From positions 50,542 through 114,541 of the forward strand of contig JBAMJV010007942.1 of assembly GCA_037951105.1 (NCBI GenBank): a stretch of DNA of 64,000 nucleotides, given 5' to 3'. The notes beneath the pieces were generated by a model, which had not been told where the DNA came from, made no database searches, and saw only the letters and a list, made by a program, of their open reading frames with translations. The position numbers were made by a program, and so were the translations under genes. Positions 1 through 64,000 of this stretch are shown in pieces. How positions within the stretch are numbered: position 1 is the stretch's first letter; each line of letters opens with the position of its first letter. This DNA comes from Echinarachnius parma. Taxonomy: Eukaryota; Echinodermata; Echinoidea; Clypeasteroida; Echinarachniidae.

Positions 1-718
1 TCGGATACTTTGAACAATCAAAGTATCCAAATTTTGATAATTTTGACAACAATTGGAAATCCTTCCGGAACACTTTTCAATTCAATCTTAAATATCTCCA
101 TAATTAGGGAGACATTTGAAAATCAAAACCCATTTCATTCTTCTGTTACCATAATCCATACAACAAGGTACAAGAAAGCGATTTTGGTTGAATTTAACAA
201 AGTTAATGGATCAGATAAAGAGTAATTGGTCTATCATAACTGAACATATTTTTGAGAAGATAAACATATTTGGAAGGGTCATCTTTTTTCTCCATTGATG
301 CCACTCATGACCAAATGCAGACAATCTGAAACAACAACAACAACAACAATCCATTTGCTCAAATTGTCTGTGGTGTTTATATCCAGTTGTGGTTTTTAGC
401 AGGTTTCAATGTAAACATAGACAGTGTTTTCGGTGATGCGAGAGTTATGTATAGGCCTACTATGTTAGGTGACAAGATAATATTGTGCTCTTGAAAACAT
501 TTTTTATAAGTAAAACACTATGATCCTATAAGATTGTAAGATTTTATTGACTCTATCCTGTATATTGATTTTTACATGTAGAAACGATCTTCTTTTTATG
601 ATAAGAAATAAAACAGAAACAAAACAAAACGTGATTAAAGTTGATATTGGATTATTTTGTGTGGACCCAAGGCGTATGAAAAACAGTATGTTTTTTATAT
701 TAGGGGCAATTATACAGG
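1..718. other. upstream AT-rich DNA, no gene seen
   Basis: No conserved coding sequence. The 71-codon frame at 10-225 has no recognisable family, start context or neighbours, and I do not call it a gene. A short CAA run lies at 331-350. Confidence 0.5.
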
Positions 719-981
719 ATGGATGGATGGATGGGTGGATGGATGGATGGATGGATGGATGGATGGATGGATGGATGGATGGGTGGGTGGGTGGATGGAT
801 GGATGGATGGATGGATGGATGGATGGATGGATGGATGGATGGATGGATGGATGGATGGATGGATGGATGGATGGAATGATGGATGGATGGATGGATGGAT
901 GGAATGATTGATGGATGGATGGATGAATGGTTGGATGGATGGATGGATGGATGGATGGATGGAATGATTGATGGATGGATG
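719..981. repeat. (GGAT)n microsatellite
   Basis: About 260 bp of GGAT/ATGG tetranucleotide with GGGT variants and three GGAATGATTGAT interruptions. Both strands give open frames (WMDG and SIHP repeats) purely because of the repeat. Confidence 0.97.
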
Positions 982-1840
982 ACAAAATAATATTGTTACC
1001 AAATAAATTGAAAAGGAAAGAAAACAAAGATTGGCTATCTTTTAATGATATTTTGATATACGAGGGTGACGTGCCATATGGTATAGTAAAGTGATGCATG
1101 AACGCATGGTACAATTAAATTAATGAAAACAGCAGAAAAGTTCTTTCTTTACACGGGGAACAAAATCTTGTTAAAAACAAGGGGAAAATAAGAGATAAAC
1201 TAGGGGCGAGTAATAGTTATAAGATCGGGTCAATAGCGGGAATCCGAGTGAATCTCTCCGGGCAACGCCGGCGCGCATATAACTTACGTTACCGTGTAAG
1301 CATCATAACAAATGGCGAATTATCATTGCTTGAGCTGTGATAATTTTAATTAATCATGCTAGTATTCAATCACTAAGACTATTTACTTCACATATATGAC
1401 CATATTTCATTCCTGGGGGGATAAAGGGATATAAAAATGCCATGGTGAGCAACAACTCCGTAGCAGGTATAATGCACTACCACGTTAGTGCATATAATAT
1501 ATCCGCTGTTACGGGTTGATGGTCCCAACATGGCGCGCGCCCGCATCCCGCGGCCTCAATTACTGAGCCATGACCGCCCGTCCATTAGTAGAGGTCAGTG
1601 TTTGTGACCACCCTATGTAGCTCCTGTGGCTCAAGCCTCGATGATTTTGTATGCCTTGAAGATTTGTCAAAAAAATATTATTTATATTTGGAAAAGGAAA
1701 ATAAACAAAATAAATGCATACTTGTATATATAAATATTGATGATATAAATACATCGAAATATAATTCTAAATAAAAAACGTACGGTAGTTGGCGACAATA
1801 GTCACTATTGACTAATCGCCATAAGAACTAAACAACAACA
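982..1840. other. upstream non-coding DNA
   Basis: No gene recognised. Holds GC-richer patches (near 1255-1280 and 1530-1555) in AT-rich sequence. Confidence 0.4.
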
Positions 1841-1878
1841 CCCCCCCCCCCCCCCCCCCGGCCGGGGGGGGGGGGGGG
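1841..1878. repeat. C19-GGCC-G15 palindrome
   Basis: A run of 19 C, then GGCC, then 15 G, forming a near-perfect inverted repeat with no spacer. It could be a real foldback or an assembly artefact where two homopolymer reads were joined. Confidence 0.9.
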
Positions 1879-3649
1879 TGCATGCTATGAACATCGGTGT
1901 TGCTTATTATGTGCTAGTTAGCTATGAACATTAATCATATCTTTATAAAATGTTCGATAAAATATGAACATGATTATGAATAATTAAAGATATTGCAATA
2001 AACACGTTATAATAACGACAATTTAGATTATATCACAATAATGACATGGAAAAGTAACAATTCAAAGAAAACGACTGTTCATCAGAGACTAAGTGAAAAA
2101 CAATAAGAAACGATAGAAAATCGCGTCGCTGTACAACTTTCCGCGTTACCTGACGTGAAATTACCACAAAATGTAAGTAATTTTCTTTGTATGATTCCTG
2201 TTGTTTGTCTATGGTATATAATTGTGGGTCTTTTCATTCAGAAGTGAACATCAAAATGTGCTCAACTAAAAGAGGAGAACAACCTGATTGTATTCTACTT
2301 ATTTCTTTTCAGTTGTATTTCAAATTACGCTGCGGCAATTAATTCGTGAGCGGATTGCTGTTGTTCACACCGCCTGGTCTCGCGGGCGAGTGATTCGCAG
2401 GCATCCGCATACCGTAGCTCAACCAGACAACCGGCGGGGTAGAACCATTTACATTGAATGTTGATTGTAGATGTGGCATGGCGGGGCCCAGGCAATGCAA
2501 AGCCAAATGCCATGCCCATGCCCATGGCCATGCCAATGCAACTGCAATTGCGGTACCCGAAATGAAAATGCTCTCCAGAAATTTAAAAGGGGTTATTATA
2601 ATTACACTTACCGCCCGGACCACGCCCCCCAAGAAAATATTACCGGCAGCTACTTTACTAAATTACTAACTAAATAAAGGTAAAGCCTAATCACATAACG
2701 AGAATTGCGCGCATTCTTTACTTACTTTGGTTTACTTTGTCTTTGGTGTTGAGGCCAATTGAAGCTTCAGCTTATGTGCCCCTCTTTACTGATGATGTCA
2801 CATCACAACAATGCAGTGTTTGTAATTCAAATAATTGTTATTGTTCATACGAGGAATGAATATAGATTTTAGTACCTCATACTAATTAGTAGTTGTTGTA
2901 GACGCAGTTAACGTTATAAGTTATAACTGAAGGTCAAGGACAAGGATGCCTAAAAAGTGCCATAAATTTCAGGAAGGCATTTTCCCATCTATACCACATA
3001 GGACAGGTACATTACAATAGCGTTGTGCGGAGATCAACCTCTTCTGCCCGCTGCACTATCCAACGGAAACAATTTTTGTTTGTCGGCTGATTTCTCCCTC
3101 AATTTATCAGCAAATCTAAAAAAACTTTCGTTTATGTGATCCACAATTCATATACTTTGATAATAATTACCGACTTTGTTGTTTGAAGACCGCAAAATGT
3201 AGAAATAAAATGATTATTTCCCGTCCGTTTTCCTTACCGATGCGTCCTAAAACACAGCGTTCAAAGGTTGAACGCAACACCAACAGTGTACGAATGGCCG
3301 ATATTGTTATCTCCAGCGGATTAGCATATATTGCGTGTAAATGGTTAACCTGAGTGAACCATTTACTTTGTAGATGTGATCTATACTACTCTTTGAAATG
3401 ATGACAAATTTGTCAAGAAACGTTTTCTAGTTTTGAAAAAATTTAAGAAAATGGTAGCAAAAAACCCAATGTAACGGTGCTGCCGTATTTGGAGGCGAGT
3501 TCATAACACATGACCATAACATATTTTTAACAAAAATGTCTGAATGTGCAATTTTACGAATGTTCTTCTGAATTAACTCTAGTCTGGTAGATTGCTAAAT
3601 TGTTAGGTGCGTTATCTTAAATGTCACCCCATTATCAGCATCATATATA
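1879..3649. other. upstream region with possible promoter
   Basis: No conserved coding sequence. A possible first-exon donor (AAAATGTAAGTAA) lies at 2167-2179, after CpG-containing sequence at 2125-2155. This would fit the acceptor at 4141 but cannot be proved here. At 2500-2560 there is a CCATG-rich short repeat. No clear TATA box was assigned. Confidence 0.3.
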
Positions 3650-3657
3650 GTTCAGGA

Positions 3658-3840
3658 TAGTGCTGTAACTGACCTTGATGATCGGATCGATTGATCGGAT
3701 CAGCAAAATATCGATCATCGAAATCGGATTGCAGATCGGATCCGATTTTTTCTGCATGATCGGAAATCGGCAAAAATGATCCGATCAACCATGATCGGAT
3801 CGGAATCGGCATGCCGATCCGATGATCGGTTACAGCATTA
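3658..3840. mobile_element. hAT-like MITE with 8-bp target duplication
   Basis: Inverted ends TAGTGCTGTAAC and GTTACAGCATTA (one mismatch), flanked by a perfect 8-bp direct repeat GTTCAGGA (3650-3657 and 3841-3848). The 183-bp interior is made of GATCGGATC/CGATCCGATC motifs in both orientations. An 8-bp duplication and TAG ends fit a non-autonomous hAT element. Confidence 0.88.
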
Positions 3841-3915
3841 GTTCAGGACTGTTTTAAAATTTGTTTTAATCTTTTTCAGTATTATACCCAAGAAACATTC
3901 ACACTGACAGACAAG

Positions 3916-4079
3916 GGCCCCGTTGCAGAAAGAGATACAATCGATTGTAAGTTACGATTGATCGTAAGTCAGAAAATTTGCGCGTTTCGACCAATCAGAT
4001 TTGCGCATCTAGAACACGTGATCTGACTTACGATTAATTGCAACTTACAATCAATTGTATCTCTTTCTGCAACTGGGCC
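3916..4079. mobile_element. foldback MITE, 164 bp
   Basis: Ends GGCCCCGTTGCAGAAAGAGA and its near-complement pair over about 55 bp per arm, with a short loop. A 3-bp direct repeat AAG (3913-3915, 4080-4082) is a possible target duplication. It lies 60 bp before the probable acceptor of the first coding exon. Confidence 0.8.
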
Positions 4080-4141
4080 AAGAAGAGTGAACACTATACT
4101 GTGACTTGTTGGTCAAATGTAGCTTGTTTGTTATATTGCAG

Positions 4142-4186
4142 CATCCATTGTGCAGTGTGATGGCTGTCTGAGACTGGACATCAATC
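4142..4186 (+). other. kif27: 5' UTR part of first coding exon
   Basis: TTATATTGCAG at 4131-4141 looks like a splice acceptor, so the coding start probably lies in the second exon of the transcript. The 45 nt before the ATG contain a tiny upstream ORF (ATG at 4160, three codons then TGA at 4171). The chosen ATG at 4187 has A at -3 and begins MQEFPVKVAVR, the usual start of this kinesin group. The upstream non-coding exon was not located with confidence. A candidate donor, AAAT|GTAAGTAA, lies near 2171. Confidence 0.5.
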
Positions 4187-61292
<57,106 letters not shown>

Positions 61293-62395
61293 TCACCATG
61301 CAAACCAGAGACAACCTTGCAGGAATGCGCAGTATTCAAATACAAATATAACAACCAGAAACCAGCTTACTCAATATTCAATTACCAACATGAGGACCAC
61401 AAACGGAACTGTCTAGCTTCCATTTATCACATTTAATGGGGATGAATTGCTGGATAGGGCTAGATTTAAATCAAACTCAAATATAGACAAACCAGCACTT
61501 ATAAATGACATCCTCATAGGCCAATAAATGGTTCACACCAACTTAACATTTGAGATACCCCTTGGACACTTGCTGACCTCTTCAGAAGGTGCTGATACAT
61601 TTGTTTCTGGAAGGACTGTTGCGGGATTTGATCCAGAGAACCACAGATTGAAGCCCAGTAAGCTACATGGCCTACATGGCCTAACTCTTAACATGGCTCA
61701 ACTCTTAACTGGTTCCCCTGGTGAAGTAACAAATTGTTTGGCAAGTGAAATTATATAAATGGTCAAGTTTGGTTCCCTGATTGGGGAACTAAGTGAACGT
61801 TTCTGTTCAACTATGAAAGAAAAATGCAATTCCGTAAGTTTACATCTCGTCTAGAAACAAGCTAGAAATTTGCCAAGCTGATCGAGCTACATAAAGCGCA
61901 ATGTGTTTTACTTTAAATTCACATTCGTTGTTTTGGGCAAGTAAATTGTGAAAATTCATCATTTTCATAAAAGGTGTGAAGGCCAGCTCTCCTACTTGTC
62001 AGTTGAATTGTATTCCATTACCACTATACATCTTGCAACATACAACGCTTGAAGTGCTACTCAATTTATACCAAATATTGGAGCCATCCTTAATCAGTTT
62101 AACATGATTCTGTAAATGATCCATGTACTGTCATTTTATCTATTGTCTATATATATCTACAATCTGTCTGTTTGTGGCACAGTTACTTAGTGACTTTACT
62201 ACGCGACCACAATACATGTACTGTACACTACTTTTGATGTGTTGTGAAAGCGGTGTGAAGTTTGGTGCACATGGAGTCTTAGCTAACCAATGTCCATTGA
62301 CGTCTGCCATGGAATCTCTAGTATGCTATGTTTATTCCCCTGCTGGTCTGTCTGTGCTGCAAATGGGAGTAATATACAAAGCTCATTTACATTCA
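61293..62395 (+). other. kif27: probable 3' UTR of kif27
   Basis: Sequence after the stop with no further coding exon. An AATAAA lies at 61524-61529, but the transcript may continue: no strong poly(A) signal with a GT-rich element could be singled out. The short open frame at 61528-61758 has no recognisable features. Confidence 0.5.
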
Positions 62396-62880
62396 TTAAT
62401 CAGATGCACTTTGCCTTCTTGCAAACACCCTGTGCATGATGTGTAATACACACTGGTTCAGTGTTTAATCAGATGCACTTTGCCTTCTTGCAAACACCCT
62501 GTGCATGATGTGTAATACACACTGGTTCAGTGTTTAATCAGATGCACTTTGCCTTCTTGCAAACACCCTGTGCATGATGTGTAATACACACTGGTTCAGT
62601 GTTTAATCAGATGCACTTTGCCTTCTTGCAAACACCCTGTGCATGATGTGTTATACACACTGGTTCAGTGTTTAATCAGATGCACTTTGCCTTCTTGCAA
62701 ACACCCTGTGCATGATGTGTTATACACACTGGCTCAGTGTTTAATCAGATGCACTTTGCCTTCTTGCAAACACCCTGTGCATGATGTGTAATACACACTG
62801 GTTCAGTGTTTAATCAGATGCACTTTGCCTTCTTGCAAACACCCTGTGCATGATGTGTTATACACACTGGTTCAGTGTTA
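62396..62880. repeat. 69-bp tandem repeat, seven units
   Basis: Units of TTAATCAGATGCACTTTGCC-TTCTTGCAAACACCCTGTGC-ATGATGTGTAATACACACTG-GTTCAGTG, nearly identical, differing mainly at TAATAC/TTATAC. Located about 1.1 kb after the stop, so possibly in the 3' UTR. Confidence 0.97.
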
Positions 62881-62968
62881 TGCAGTGCACACACACTAGC
62901 CTAGTCAACATGGCCATCTGTGGATTAGTATCCCCATGACAACCCTTAATGTACCCCACAATCCTTAA

Positions 62969-63354
62969 AGGTGCACCTGTAAAGTGTCAGATATTGCCCA
63001 TTGCCCAAAATGACATATGAGACTTCAATCCTATACCCAAATCATTGTAAGATATGTCCGAATGATGTGTGAAAGTTTTATTGAAAAATAACACTGCTTT
63101 CCTGGTTAAAAGAGCACAAATTTGCATCAGCTTTTACAACAAATTACTGTATGATGTGAATGAGGTTTATGACCGTTCATTAACGCTCTTGAGCTGAATG
63201 ATTATCAATGATAGATATCGTCATACTAAGGTGCATTTGAAAAAATCTAACCCTATTTTATTCTTATCTTACCATCAGCCAAACGACACGGTAGAAGAGA
63301 AATGTGGAAGCTCAAATTAATTTTTGTGGAGTTAGACACTTTACAGGTGCACCT
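62969..63354. mobile_element. 386-bp MITE with AGGTGCACCTGTAAAGTGTC ends
   Basis: Perfect 20-bp inverted ends AGGTGCACCTGTAAAGTGTC / GACACTTTACAGGTGCACCT. TTAA precedes and GTAA follows, so the target duplication is imperfect. Non-coding. Confidence 0.75.
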
Positions 63355-64000
63355 GTAATGTAGCCCACAATCAGACTGAGATAGATGTATTGAAGCTCAG
63401 CTTATCACATCAACACCTTGCTCACTACTGATAGTGAACCTATTCATAGAGAAGTTGTTGATCAGTATTTGGTATAGTATTTGGTATAAACTATAATGTT
63501 TAGACAAACAGATACACTTGCATTGTATAATCTTTCACAACGAATCACCTTGCTTTTAGTACACATTATTATTATGTATATAGAGACAAAGTCCAAAAAG
63601 TGTGTGACTATTAAGTTCCATGTTTTGCAGGTATTTGTCATGTGTTTTTTCTAATTATTTGGGACTAATAATTTGATTTGATGGGATTTAGTTGTAAGGT
63701 ATTTACCAGTACTGAATGAGGTATATTCAATCATTAGACTGAGACTGAGGTGCTCTCAATACTAACTGCCCATGAAAACAAACAATTGTATTTGTTGTTA
63801 TATATGATATATACATAAAGACAAATATGATGTTGTTGCATGACACGTATTATATTTGATTTGGTATTCATTCAATTACCCTTGCTCAGCAAAGAACTGT
63901 CCATATTTGAACCAAATAATGTTCTTTTTGCTGTCTATTTATGATCATATTATGTTTCTGTGTGTTCCTGCTTGACATTGTTTATATAAGACAACTGAAG
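63355..64000. other. downstream AT-rich DNA
   Basis: No gene or repeat family recognised. It could be distal 3' UTR or intergenic. Confidence 0.4.

Noticed and set aside
547..1114. Open frames with WMDG or SIHP repeats
   Set aside because: They are translations of the GGAT microsatellite in several frames on both strands and have no non-repeat domain.
2325..2669. Upstream open frames of 68-97 codons on both strands
   Set aside because: Short, overlapping, driven by a CCATG-rich repeat, and without recognisable domains.

Overview
This window is eukaryotic nuclear DNA. It is AT-rich with long introns, GT..AG splice sites, many microsatellites and minisatellites, poly-C/poly-G runs and many small DNA transposons. 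The one gene I can reconstruct encodes a KIF27/KIF7-type kinesin (kinesin-4 family, orthologous group of Drosophila Costal2). The encoded protein resembles vertebrate KIF27 from end to end. That protein similarity plus the repeat content suggests a marine invertebrate, probably a non-vertebrate deuterostome (echinoderm, hemichordate or cephalochordate). The species cannot be named from the sequence.

Layout. Positions 1-4141 lie upstream of the ATG and hold a GGAT microsatellite, a C/G palindrome and two small foldback transposons. The kinesin gene runs on the + strand from ATG 4187 to TGA 61292 in 32 coding exons. Every exon joins its neighbours in frame (1338 codons, close to the lengths of human KIF7 and KIF27). 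Exons 1-8 encode the motor (aa 1-351), with the P-loop split between exons 3 and 4. Exons 9-29 encode the neck and a long coiled-coil stalk. Exons 30-32 encode the basic/serine-rich tail. Intron 9 (10 kb) carries a 7.8-kb TTAA-flanked transposon with a decayed minus-strand coding region, which is itself split by a 3.2-kb element with GGGCAATTCC ends. The last 2.7 kb hold 3' UTR or flank, with a 69-bp tandem repeat.

The most striking feature is that tandem duplication has hit this gene at exon/intron junctions again and again. At least eleven junctions are affected: the acceptors of exons 3, 7, 8, 11, 15, 19 and 29, and the donors of exons 9, 14, 21, 23, 24, 29 and 30. The repeated unit includes the splice site and some adjacent coding sequence, in 2 to about 39 copies. 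Most extra copies are one-sided (acceptor only or donor only) and run into a stop codon if used. The true exon can therefore usually be picked out as the outermost coding-compatible copy. Exceptions are a 57-bp array at exon 29, where alternative donors would add 19-residue blocks in frame, and a 69-bp array at 54.0-54.2 kb in which each unit carries both an acceptor and a donor around 9 nt. Several arrays were later split by transposon insertions, which gives a relative order of events.

Other content: at least a dozen short inverted-repeat elements, many with visible target-site duplications (8-bp hAT-like, TTAA, TAA, TA, 4-bp); tRNA-derived SINE-like copies; and a dispersed repeat rich in AGGTCAAAGGTCA. 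No second host gene, rRNA gene, CRISPR array or intact retrotransposon reverse transcriptase was seen.
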